Assembly: GCA_947176685.1 (NCBI GenBank)
Contig: CAMWRL010000132.1
Span: 1 to 5,224, forward strand
Reading direction: 5' to 3'
Length of the DNA stretch: 5,224 nt
From: an uncultured Ruminococcus sp.
GTDB taxonomy: Bacteria; Bacillota; Clostridia; Oscillospirales; Ruminococcaceae
Numbering within the stretch: position 1 is the stretch's first letter; each line of letters opens with the position of its first letter. This document shows positions 1 to 4,026 of the stretch, piece by piece. The notes under the pieces are model-generated. The model was not told the origin of the DNA. It worked only from the letters and a program-made list of their open reading frames with translations, and did no database searches. Made by a program: the position numbers and the translations under genes.

Positions 1-31
1 CCTACAACTCCCGAAATAATTCTTGTAAGCA

Positions 32-775
32 TTATACACCCCCGAAGCGTCTGTTTCTGTTCTGAAACTCTGCCAGAGCTTTGTCAAGTTCCTTTGAACT
101 GAAATCCGGCCATAAAACGTCCGTGAAATAGTATTCAGCGTAAGCGCACTGCCATATTAAATAGTTGGATAAACGGAGTTCACCGCTCGGACGTATCAGC
201 AAATCAACGTCCGGAAATCCTGCCGTATACAGATTATCCGCTACGGACTTTTCGGTTATATCTTCGGGTTTTATTTTTCCGTCAACAGCCTGCTGAGCCA
301 GCAACCTTGCGGCGTGGGCTATTTCGTCACGACCGCCGTAGTTGACAGCCATCATCAGGTTCATTTCGGTATAATGGGCGGTATCCTGTTCAAGTTTAAT
401 CATTTTTTCCTGCAAGTCCTCATCAAACGCTGACTTGTCTCCAAGAAAAATCATTCTTGTATTTTCGCTCAGAAAGTTTCTTACATCAACTATATAGTCA
501 CGGAAAAGCTCCATAATAGTATTTACTTCGTCATCGGGACGCTGCCAGTTTTCAGTGGAAAACGCATAGAACGAAATATTTTTCAGACCTATGTCCTTGC
601 AGTAACGGACTATCTTTTTAAAATTCTTTGCACCCTCACGGTGTCCGAACGAACGGGGCAGACCACGTTTTTTAGCCCACCTGCCGTTGCCGTCCATTAT
701 GAAGCCTACGTGCTGGGGAAGCACAATCGGCAAAGACTGTTCTTCCCTGTTTTCTTTCTTACCAAATAACGCCAT
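32..775 (-). CDS. uppS: Undecaprenyl diphosphate synthase (cis-prenyltransferase), UppS
   Basis: This enzyme adds eight isopentenyl diphosphates in cis to farnesyl diphosphate, making the C55 lipid carrier for peptidoglycan and other wall polymers; it works at the cytoplasmic face of the membrane. The 247 residues match the usual family length. The family signature MDGNGRWA lies at 27-34, with catalytic Asp28 (equivalent to E. coli Asp26). His45 follows in GHREG, FSTENWQRP at 72-80, and the C-terminal RPSGELRLSN block at 195-204 that binds diphosphate and contributes to the dimer interface. The start ATG lies 6 nt after the frr stop. No clear Shine-Dalgarno precedes it, so translation is probably coupled to frr. 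It is the third gene of pyrH-frr-uppS. A GGGAG after its stop (positions 12-8) could serve a following gene, usually cdsA, outside the window. Identification is secure. Confidence 0.97.
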   Translation of the reverse strand: MALFGKKENREEQSLPIVLPQHVGFIMDGNGRWAKKRGLPRSFGHREGAKNFKKIVRYCKDIGLKNISFYAFSTENWQRPDDEVNTIMELFRDYIVDVRNFLSENTRMIFLGDKSAFDEDLQEKMIKLEQDTAHYTEMNLMMAVNYGGRDEIAHAARLLAQQAVDGKIKPEDITEKSVADNLYTAGFPDVDLLIRPSGELRLSNYLIWQCAYAEYYFTDVLWPDFSSKELDKALAEFQNRNRRFGGV

Positions 776-781
776 AGCAAA

Positions 782-1336
782 TCACACTGTCATGATTTCT
801 TTTTCCTTGGCGGAAACAGCTTTATCAACATCTGCACAGAATTTGTCTGTTAAATCCTGAACCTTTTTTTCGCAGTCCTTGAGGTCGTCTTCAGTGATTT
901 CAGAGTTTTTCTTCATAGCCTTGAACTTATCCATAGTATCACGCCTGATTGAACGGATAGTAACTTTGCATTCCTCGCCGTATTTCTTTATGTCCTTGCA
1001 AAGTTCCTTACGTCTATCGCCTGTAAGCTGAGGAAATACAAGACGTATAACGTTGCCGTCATTGGTGGGATTTATGCCGATATCGGAAGCAAGGATTGCT
1101 TTTTCGATAAGTTTAAGGGTAGACCTGTCCCACGGCTGGATAACGAGTATTCTTGCTTCTGCAACGGAAACTGCTGCCATCTGGTTAACCGGAGTGGGTG
1201 CGCCATAATAGTCAACCTGAACCTTGTCAAGAACGGCGGGGTTGGCACGACCGGCACGGATTGAGGCAAACTCATTGTTGAGAGCGTTGAGGCTCTTGTT
1301 CATTTTTTCTTTTGCGATGTTAATCTGTTCTTTCAT
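782..1336 (-). CDS. frr: Ribosome recycling factor
   Basis: RRF acts with EF-G to split the post-termination ribosome into subunits after each round of protein synthesis. The 184-residue length is typical. Domain I helix 1 carries FASIRAGRANP (23-33). The small beta domain II follows with VDYYGAPTPVNQ (41-52) and the IQPWD segment (66-70). The last helices of domain I carry FPQLTGDRRKE (101-111) and IRSIRRD (127-133); Arg132 occupies the position of the essential E. coli Arg132. The start ATG has a good ribosome binding site (GAAAGGAA) about 8 nt upstream. The gene lies 24 nt after pyrH and 6 nt before uppS, the standard Firmicute order, and is transcribed from the pyrH promoter. No anomaly seen. 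Confidence 0.97.
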   Translation of the reverse strand: MKEQINIAKEKMNKSLNALNNEFASIRAGRANPAVLDKVQVDYYGAPTPVNQMAAVSVAEARILVIQPWDRSTLKLIEKAILASDIGINPTNDGNVIRLVFPQLTGDRRKELCKDIKKYGEECKVTIRSIRRDTMDKFKAMKKNSEITEDDLKDCEKKVQDLTDKFCADVDKAVSAKEKEIMTV

Positions 1337-1360
1337 TATAGTAATTCCTTTCGGTAAAAT

Positions 1361-2071
1361 TTATTCGCCGTAGATTATAGTTCCGATGTTCTCGCCCATA
1401 ACAGCGTCATAGATGTTGTCGGGATGTGAGAGGTCGAAAACAAGCATATTCATTTTGTTGTCACGACACATAGTAGCGGCGGTGCTGTCCATAACGCCGA
1501 GCTGTTCGCTGAGTACCTGACTGAACGTAAGTGTATCGTACTTTTTAGCGTCGGCGAACTTATGGGGGTCTTTATCGTAAACGCCGTCAACGAGGGTAGC
1601 CTTAAAGAAAATGTCGGTTTGAATTTCGACAGCACGCAGGGAAGCAGCCGTATCAGTTGAAAAGAACGGATTACCCGTACCGCAGCCGAAAATAACTACC
1701 CTGCCTTTTTGGAGATGGTTTACAGCCTTGTTTCTGATGTAGGGTTCAGCAACCTGCTGCATAGTGATAGCTGTCTGGACTCTTACGACACAGCCGAGAG
1801 ACTCCAGAACGTCAGCAAGAGCGAGAGCGTTCATAGCAGTGGCAATCATACCGATATGGTCTGCACGGGTTCTGTCCATAGCACCACTGGAACGTCCACG
1901 CCAAAAGTTGCCTCCGCCGACTACAACGGCAACCTGCACACCAACATCAACACATTTTTTTATGCTTTTGCAGATGTCTGTAATGATATCGAAGTCAAGA
2001 CCGGTTTTCTTGTCACCTGCAAGAGCTTCACCACTTACTTTCAATAATATTCTTTTATATTTTGGTTCCAT
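1361..2071 (-). CDS. pyrH: Uridylate (UMP) kinase, PyrH
   Basis: PyrH phosphorylates UMP to UDP with ATP in pyrimidine nucleotide synthesis. It is the hexameric bacterial enzyme of the amino-acid-kinase fold, unrelated to eukaryotic UMP/CMP kinase. I start it at the ATG at 2071, giving 236 residues. GAGGTG sits just upstream and the N-terminus MEPKYKRILLKVSGEAL is family-typical. A GTG at 2083 in frame would add MRCS, but it overlaps the ribosome binding site. Visible motifs are the Lys-containing KVSGEALAG (11-19), glycine loop VVVGGGNFWRG (49-59), MDRTRADHIGM (65-75), GTGNPFFSTDTAA (131-143) and DGVYDKDP (162-169). It is the first gene of pyrH-frr-uppS. In many Firmicutes rpsB and tsf precede pyrH in one operon; here it has its own promoter and the upstream neighbour is a tRNA region. 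Confidence 0.96.
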   Translation of the reverse strand: MEPKYKRILLKVSGEALAGDKKTGLDFDIITDICKSIKKCVDVGVQVAVVVGGGNFWRGRSSGAMDRTRADHIGMIATAMNALALADVLESLGCVVRVQTAITMQQVAEPYIRNKAVNHLQKGRVVIFGCGTGNPFFSTDTAASLRAVEIQTDIFFKATLVDGVYDKDPHKFADAKKYDTLTFSQVLSEQLGVMDSTAATMCRDNKMNMLVFDLSHPDNIYDAVMGENIGTIIYGE

Positions 2072-2122
2072 ACTGCACCTCACAAATTTAAATCCTTATT
2101 TGTCATTTTTAATTATAGGTTA

Positions 2123-2151
2123 ATTTTATCACAACTTTCAGCTTTTGTCAA
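2123..2151 (-). promoter_or_regulatory. Sigma-A promoter of pyrH-frr-uppS
   Basis: On the minus strand a perfect -35 TTGACA (2151-2146) is separated by exactly 17 nt from -10 TAAAAT (2128-2123), which is preceded by TGA, an extended -10 element. The start would fall near 2116, giving a leader of about 45 nt before the pyrH ATG. I see no attenuator or riboswitch in that leader. Confidence 0.85.
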
Positions 2152-2186
2152 TACAATTTGCGATAATTCATATTTTTATTCATTAT

Positions 2187-2243
2187 CGGCAGAATCCCCC
2201 GCTTCTAAGCGAACGAAGTTAGCGAAAGTGGGGTTGAATGCCG
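2187..2243. repeat. REP-like palindromic hairpin element
   Basis: A 57-nt interrupted palindrome. The outer arms are CGGCA (2187-2191) and TGCCG (2239-2243). The main arms are CCCCGCTT (2197-2204) and AAGTGGGG (2226-2233), pairing over 8 bp with one G-U, and an inner CTAA/TTAG closes a 10-nt loop. Neither side has a T-run, so it is not a simple terminator. The design resembles interspersed palindromic repeats of Clostridia; copies elsewhere in the genome are inferred, not seen. A separate 7-bp palindrome, CGATAAT (2161-2167)/ATTATCG (2182-2188), lies next to it. Confidence 0.5.
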
Positions 2244-2257
2244 TCCGAAAAAATATA

Positions 2258-2286
2258 TTTAAAAATCAGATGAATTGTAATATAAT
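2258..2286 (+). promoter_or_regulatory. Probable promoter of the candidate structured RNA
   Basis: A perfect -10 TATAAT (2281-2286) lies 17 nt after a weak -35 TTTAAA (2258-2263). The predicted start at about 2292-2294 coincides with the first base of the closing helix of the candidate RNA that follows, which supports both calls. Confidence 0.5.
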
Positions 2287-2293
2287 AAAGACA

Positions 2294-2466
2294 ATCCTGA
2301 TAGTTAAGATATGCGGTTGCACCATCGAATCATATAGTGTGTAAAATCTTAAGCGTCAGTTAGTCTTCTGTAAAAATGAAATCAGGAAAAAATAAAATAA
2401 TCAAATTAAAGTAGTGTTGTGGGATTGACAGCCCTATACAGTAACAGTCACGGAACAGACTTTTTT
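2294..2466 (+). ncRNA. Candidate structured RNA or leader, class not identified
   Basis: Directly after a promoter, TCCTGAT (2295-2301) pairs perfectly with ATCAGGA (2381-2387). Inside it TTAAGAT (2304-2310) pairs perfectly with ATCTTAA (2346-2352), and ATG/CAT (2311-2313/2331-2333) can extend this arm. Two nested 7-bp helices at matching spacing are the main evidence. A second part has GGG/CCC around 2421-2433 and possible TGTT/AACA pairs. It ends with a weak AGTC/GACT hairpin (2446-2461) running into six T's, after which comes a ribosome binding site. It could be a free small RNA or the 5' leader of the tiny ORF behind it. It does not show the hallmark sequences I know for T-box, purine, lysine, SAM, THF or cobalamin riboswitches. 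6S RNA and the Firmicute raiA motif are of comparable size, but I cannot assign either by eye. Confidence 0.4.
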
Positions 2467-2491
2467 CTTAATTACATAAGGAGTAAATCAT

Positions 2492-2572
2492 ATGTTTCAG
2501 AAAAACCGTTTAGTGATAATCCACAAAAACCTCAAAATTTTAGACTGTAGTTTTGTCACGGTATGGTATTGA
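2492..2572 (+). CDS. Possible 26-aa small protein
   Basis: An ATG with an excellent ribosome binding site, AAGGAG (2478-2483), 8 nt upstream opens a frame of 26 codons starting MFQKNRLVIIHKNLK and ending at TGA 2570-2572. It follows the candidate structured RNA. The stop codon lies inside the -35 box of the tRNA promoter, so the coding part leads straight into the next transcription unit. There is no membrane segment and I recognise no family. The stretch VIIHKNLKILD faintly recalls the N-terminus of RaiA/HPF proteins (I.GKN...TD), which could mean a decayed start of such a gene, but the likeness is weak and may be chance. Its reality rests on the ribosome binding site alone. Confidence 0.25.
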   Translation: MFQKNRLVIIHKNLKILDCSFVTVWY

Positions 2573-2597
2573 CATTTTCTGCAAGCTGTGATATAAT
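2569..2597 (+). promoter_or_regulatory. Perfect-consensus promoter of the serine tRNA pair
   Basis: TTGACA (2569-2574), a 17-nt spacer and TATAAT (2592-2597), with TGA directly before the -10 (extended -10). Transcription should start near 2604, about 30 nt before the first tRNA. Such full-consensus promoters are usual for stable RNA genes. Confidence 0.9.
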
Positions 2598-2635
2598 ATA
2601 ATAGTCGTAAGGCACAAAAACAAAATACAAAATAC

Positions 2636-2724
2636 GGAGAGGTATCGAAGCGGTCATAACGAGGCGGTCTTGAAAACCGTTTGCCTTAACGGGCACGTGG
2701 GTTCGAATCCCACCCTCTCCGCCA
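2636..2724 (+). tRNA. tRNA-Ser (anticodon UGA)
   Basis: Acceptor arm GGAGAGG (2636-2642) pairs with CCTCTCC (2714-2720), followed by discriminator G and an encoded CCA (2722-2724). The anticodon stem GCGGT/ACCGT encloses loop CTTGAAA, placing anticodon TGA at 2671-2673. The T loop GTTCGAATC and a long variable arm (TGCC/GGCA) give the class II architecture expected for serine. It reads UCN codons. It is the first gene of a two-tRNA unit, 6 nt ahead of the next tRNA. Confidence 0.97.
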
Positions 2725-2730
2725 TATTAT

Positions 2731-2820
2731 GCGGATTTACCCAAGTGGTGAAGGGGCTCCCCTGCTAAGGGAGTAGGTCGGGGAACCGGCGCGAGAGTTC
2801 AAATCTCTCAATCCGCGCCA
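2731..2820 (+). tRNA. tRNA-Ser (anticodon GCU)
   Basis: Acceptor arm GCGGATT (2731-2737) pairs with AATCCGC (2810-2816), followed by G and encoded CCA (2818-2820). The anticodon stem CTCCC/GGGAG encloses CTGCTAA, giving anticodon GCT at 2764-2766. The long variable arm is again class II. It reads AGU and AGC serine codons. It is the last gene of the tRNA unit, with a terminator starting a few bases downstream. tRNA 3' ends like this are common integration sites, and a mobile-element remnant lies a few hundred bases further on. Confidence 0.97.
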
Positions 2821-2825
2821 TTGTT

Positions 2826-2873
2826 AAAACCGTTGTATATTGCGTTTTCCGCAGTGTACAGCGGTTTTCTTTA
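2826..2873 (+). terminator. Rho-independent terminator of the tRNA unit
   Basis: AAAACCGTTGTA (2826-2837) pairs over 12 bp (one G-U) with TACAGCGGTTTT (2857-2868), with an inner TGCG/CGCA helix (2841-2844/2850-2853) and a T-rich tail. The A-run on the left arm gives it potential in both directions. Confidence 0.8.
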
Positions 2874-2901
2874 TGTTCCGGAATGTCTGGAATTATGATA
2901 T

Positions 2902-2976
2902 AACAGCAGTACAAAAAGCTGTTTTCCAAAAAGATTACCACCAAAAAAGTTATAATCACGAATGGAATGGTAATCT
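2902..2976. repeat. Two small inverted repeats in AT-rich DNA
   Basis: AACAGC (2902-2907)/GCTGTT (2918-2923) is followed by AGATTACCA (2932-2940)/TGGTAATCT (2968-2976), a perfect 9-bp pair around a 27-nt loop. The stretch 2874-3045 holds no gene I can support. These palindromes are the only structure I see there, and their role is unknown. Confidence 0.35.
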
Positions 2977-3045
2977 GATTGTAAGATAAAACGTTCTGCC
3001 TAATCATACCAAGAATTAATAATTAAAATTTATTATTTGTGATGC

Positions 3046-3219
3046 TTAAAAGTATATTGTCTGGTTTTTTTGAAAAACTGTAGGAATTATATTATAGTCT
3101 GTCTTTCCGTACGGAATTGACAGTTTTTTTATTTCCGATTGACTTTTCGGGTCAGGTTCAGACCTCCAGCAAACCCACTGACGACAATTTTTCAGTTCGT
3201 TTGGAATCATTTCATACAT
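3046..3219 (-). pseudogene. Truncated N-terminus of a phage/ICE-type primase (PrimPol or DUF3987-like)
   Basis: A 57-codon frame, too short for common ORF cut-offs, begins MYEMIPNELKNCRQWVCWRS and continues EPDPK...IKKLSIPYGKT. The pattern I(P)xELKxxxQWVCWRxExDPK...KKxP...GK is, from memory, the typical N-terminus of replication primases carried by phages and conjugative elements of Firmicutes (bifunctional primase/polymerase and virulence-associated E families), normally several hundred residues long. Here similarity fades after residue 40 (GKT) and a stop follows at residue 58, so only the extreme N-terminus survives. The start ATG at 3219 has GGAG 10 nt upstream. A second, perfect but orphaned ribosome binding site, AAAGGAGGTG (3271-3262), has no sensible start behind it, suggesting a deletion scar. 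I infer the remains of an integrated element next to the serine tRNA genes. Confidence 0.6.
3099..3130 (+). terminator. Terminator-like hairpin inside the primase remnant
   Basis: CTGTC-T-TTCCG (3099-3109) pairs with CGGAA-TT-GACAG (3112-3123), followed by seven T's on the plus strand. It looks like an intrinsic terminator, but it overlaps primase-remnant codons on the other strand and no plus-strand gene precedes it. It may be accidental. An alternative 9-bp pairing AAAAACTGT (3073-3081)/ACAGTTTTT (3120-3128) also exists. Confidence 0.3.
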
Positions 3220-3312
3220 ACTTTTTTATCTCCATAAATTTTATATAAGAGGGCAGAAAAACACCTCCTTTCAACTGAAAACCGTTGAATATTACGAAAA
3301 ATTTACAGAAAA

Positions 3313-3343
3313 TTAAAAAAAATCCCTTTGACAACTCAAAGGG
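3313..3343 (-). terminator. Rho-independent terminator after the 73-aa gene
   Basis: On the minus strand CCCTTTG (3343-3337), a 6-nt loop and CAAAGGG (3330-3324) are followed at once by A and eight T's. It starts about 20 nt after the stop of the 73-aa gene and separates it from the primase remnant. Confidence 0.88.
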
Positions 3344-3361
3344 AAGATGATACAATAAATA

Positions 3362-3583
3362 TTATACTAAGTCGCTGAGTTTTGTCTCGACTTTCAAGCG
3401 GATTTCTACCGCATATGCAAAACCCTCTACATCACGCTTGACTGTAATGTACCAATTATTTTTCTTGTAGACGGTGTAGTTTTTTCCGTTCTCCATTACT
3501 GTGAACTTATGTATGCTGGCACTTTCGTTGAGAGAGTATGCTAGACTACAAAGCGTGTCTACAATGTGCTTAATCTGTGCCAC
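3362..3583 (-). CDS. Unrecognised 73-aa protein, target of the adjacent CRISPR-like spacer
   Basis: The start is GTG at 3583, chosen because a near-perfect AGGAGGTGA ribosome binding site lies 7 nt upstream. The protein begins MAQIKHIVDTLCSLAYSLNE (a likely helix). It continues with alternating polar and aromatic stretches such as KFTVMENGKNYTVYKKNNWY and YAVEIRLKVE, which look like three or four beta strands. No signal peptide or membrane segment is visible, and the protein is lysine-rich. I recognise no family. It has its own terminator and no gene between it and its upstream promoter at 3729-3757, only the CRISPR-like cassette, whose spacer matches codons 1-11. Being short, isolated, well translated and tied to a crRNA-like element, it could be a toxin of a CRISPR-regulated toxin system, an anti-CRISPR, or a small phage/ICE protein. 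The sequence does not decide between these. Confidence 0.75.
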   Translation of the reverse strand: MAQIKHIVDTLCSLAYSLNESASIHKFTVMENGKNYTVYKKNNWYITVKRDVEGFAYAVEIRLKVETKLSDLV

Positions 3584-3585
3584 TT
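3550..3585 (-). other. Protospacer-like match to the mini-array, with AAG PAM
   Basis: On the minus strand, positions 3582 to 3550 match the 33-nt spacer (3674 to 3642) at 29 of 33 positions, including an unbroken 19-nt run, CACAGATTAAGCACATTGT. Mismatches are at spacer positions 3, 23, 26 and 29. The three bases 5' of the match (3585-3583) are AAG, the canonical type I-E PAM; its G is the first base of the GTG start codon. Both ends of the spacer match the target. A Cascade complex here would sit on the first codons of the gene. Confidence 0.65.
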
Positions 3586-3606
3586 TTTCACCTCCTAAGA
3601 TATATA

Positions 3607-3719
3607 GGCAGTAACGCCAGCCCCGCGAATGCGGGGAAAATAAAGAGTATCAACAATGTGCTTAATCTGTGTCAGGGTCACCCCCGCGTGTGCGGGGAAA
3701 ATACTTTTGCGTTACTGCC
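3607..3719. repeat. 11-bp inverted repeat enclosing the CRISPR-like cassette
   Basis: GGCAGTAACGC (3607-3617) and GCGTTACTGCC (3709-3719) are perfect inverted copies flanking the two repeats and the spacer. TATATA outside each arm (3601-3606 and 3724-3729) extends the symmetry after a 4-nt offset. In RNA this would form a three-way junction with the two repeat hairpins. The right-hand copy in minus sense lies directly upstream of the AGGAGG of the 73-aa gene. Confidence 0.7.
3614..3702 (-). CRISPR. Single-spacer type I-E-like mini-array (two degenerate repeats)
   Basis: Read on the minus strand: repeat 1 at 3702-3675, a 33-nt spacer at 3674-3642, repeat 2 at 3641-3614. Each repeat is 28 nt beginning ATTTTCCCCGCA, with a CCCCGC/GCGGGG hairpin around a 4-nt loop. 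The first ends GGTGACCC, close to the GGTGATCC ending of I-E repeats I recall from lactic acid bacteria. The two copies agree at 22 of 28 positions; differences cluster in the loop and at the 3' end of the second copy, as in a leader-distal repeat. The 28+33 geometry is exactly that of type I-E. The promoter at 3729-3757 lies on the leader side. The spacer matches the start of the next gene. No cas genes are present here. A real but specialised crRNA unit is the best reading; a chance pair of GC hairpins around a small duplication of the gene's 5' end is the main alternative. Confidence 0.65.
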
Positions 3720-3728
3720 ACTGTATAT

Positions 3729-3757
3729 AGTATAGTATTTCTGTCCCCAGAAATCAA
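3729..3757 (-). promoter_or_regulatory. Promoter reading the mini-array and the 73-aa gene
   Basis: On the minus strand TTGATT (3757-3752), a 17-nt spacer and TATACT (3734-3729). Transcription would begin near 3722, just ahead of the inverted repeat and the first CRISPR-like repeat, and continue into the 73-aa gene about 140 nt downstream. No closer promoter is evident for that gene. The -10 overlaps a possible plus-strand -10 (TATAGT, 3731-3736), so divergent transcription of the ribbon-helix-helix gene could compete here. Confidence 0.6.
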
Positions 3758-3802
3758 TTGGCAAATTTAATAAACTTTCATAAAGAAAGGTGGTGAGTTT
3801 TT

Positions 3803-3991
3803 ATGGATAAGTACCAAGAGACAAAAAATCGATACTTAAAAGAAAAAGTCGAAGAACTAAAAATTCGCGTTCCGAAAGGCGAAAAAGCAAAAATTCAGGC
3901 TTATGCCAAATCACAAGGTAAAAGTTTAAACAAATTTATTTTAGACCTCATATCACAGGCTATGGGCGAAAATAGCCGTATTTCGTTCTGA
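3803..3991 (+). CDS. Ribbon-helix-helix (Arc/CopG-type) DNA-binding protein
   Basis: The 62-residue protein starts at an ATG preceded by AAAGGTGGTGA with suitable spacing. After a charged helix (residues 1-17) comes the expected strand EELKIRVPKG (17-26), helix A (about 27-38, EKAKIQAYAKSQ), the turn GKSLNKF (39-45) and helix B (45-54). This is the layout of dimeric Arc/CopG repressors, whose paired strands read the DNA major groove. Such small proteins are often autoregulators in antitoxin, plasmid-copy and mobile-element modules. It diverges from the mini-array and the 73-aa gene across a 200-nt intergenic region and may bind the symmetrical TATATAGTATAG sequence there; that is inference. 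Only a weak promoter (TTGCGT-18-TATAGT, 3707-3736) is visible. plsY follows 35 nt downstream on the same strand, but a functional link is unlikely. Confidence 0.85.
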   Translation: MDKYQETKNRYLKEKVEELKIRVPKGEKAKIQAYAKSQGKSLNKFILDLISQAMGENSRISF

Positions 3992-4026
3992 ATCTGGTCA
4001 TCATATTACTTACCGTGGAGGTTTTT

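Noticed and set aside
1072..1635. Minus-strand ORFs of 67 and 61 codons inside frr and pyrH
   Set aside because: Out-of-frame shadows of clearly identified genes with no ribosome binding sites of their own.
1709..2123. Two plus-strand ORFs of 112 and 119 codons
   Set aside because: They lie antisense to pyrH, overlap each other in different frames, and show no family pattern; pyrH is unambiguous.
2635..2824. A tRNA 3'-end duplication elsewhere in the window as an attachment site
   Set aside because: I searched for a second copy of the GCU tRNA 3' end and its CCA region downstream and saw none in the window.
2765..3007. 80-codon minus-strand ORF with a hydrophobic N-terminal half
   Set aside because: Its end (RIERFELSRRFPDLLP) is the reverse complement of the serine tRNA and it runs through the tRNA terminator; there is no ribosome binding site before its ATG. 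A typical tRNA-antisense artefact.
3070..3098. Promoter-like TTGAAA-17-TATAGT on the plus strand
   Set aside because: It would start transcription inside the terminator-like hairpin at 3099-3130 with no gene to read, and the bases are explained by AT-rich primase-remnant codons.
3614..3702. The two GC hairpins as ordinary terminators
   Set aside because: On the minus strand the T-run (ATTTT) precedes the hairpin instead of following it, and on the plus strand the hairpin is followed by A's. Neither orientation gives a terminator tail.
3614..3704. Reading the mini-array on the plus strand
   Set aside because: On the plus strand the spacer-target match drops to 27/33 at the corresponding frame, the flanking trinucleotide is CAA rather than AAG, the degenerate repeat would be leader-proximal, and no convincing plus-strand promoter precedes it. 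The minus-strand reading is better on every count.
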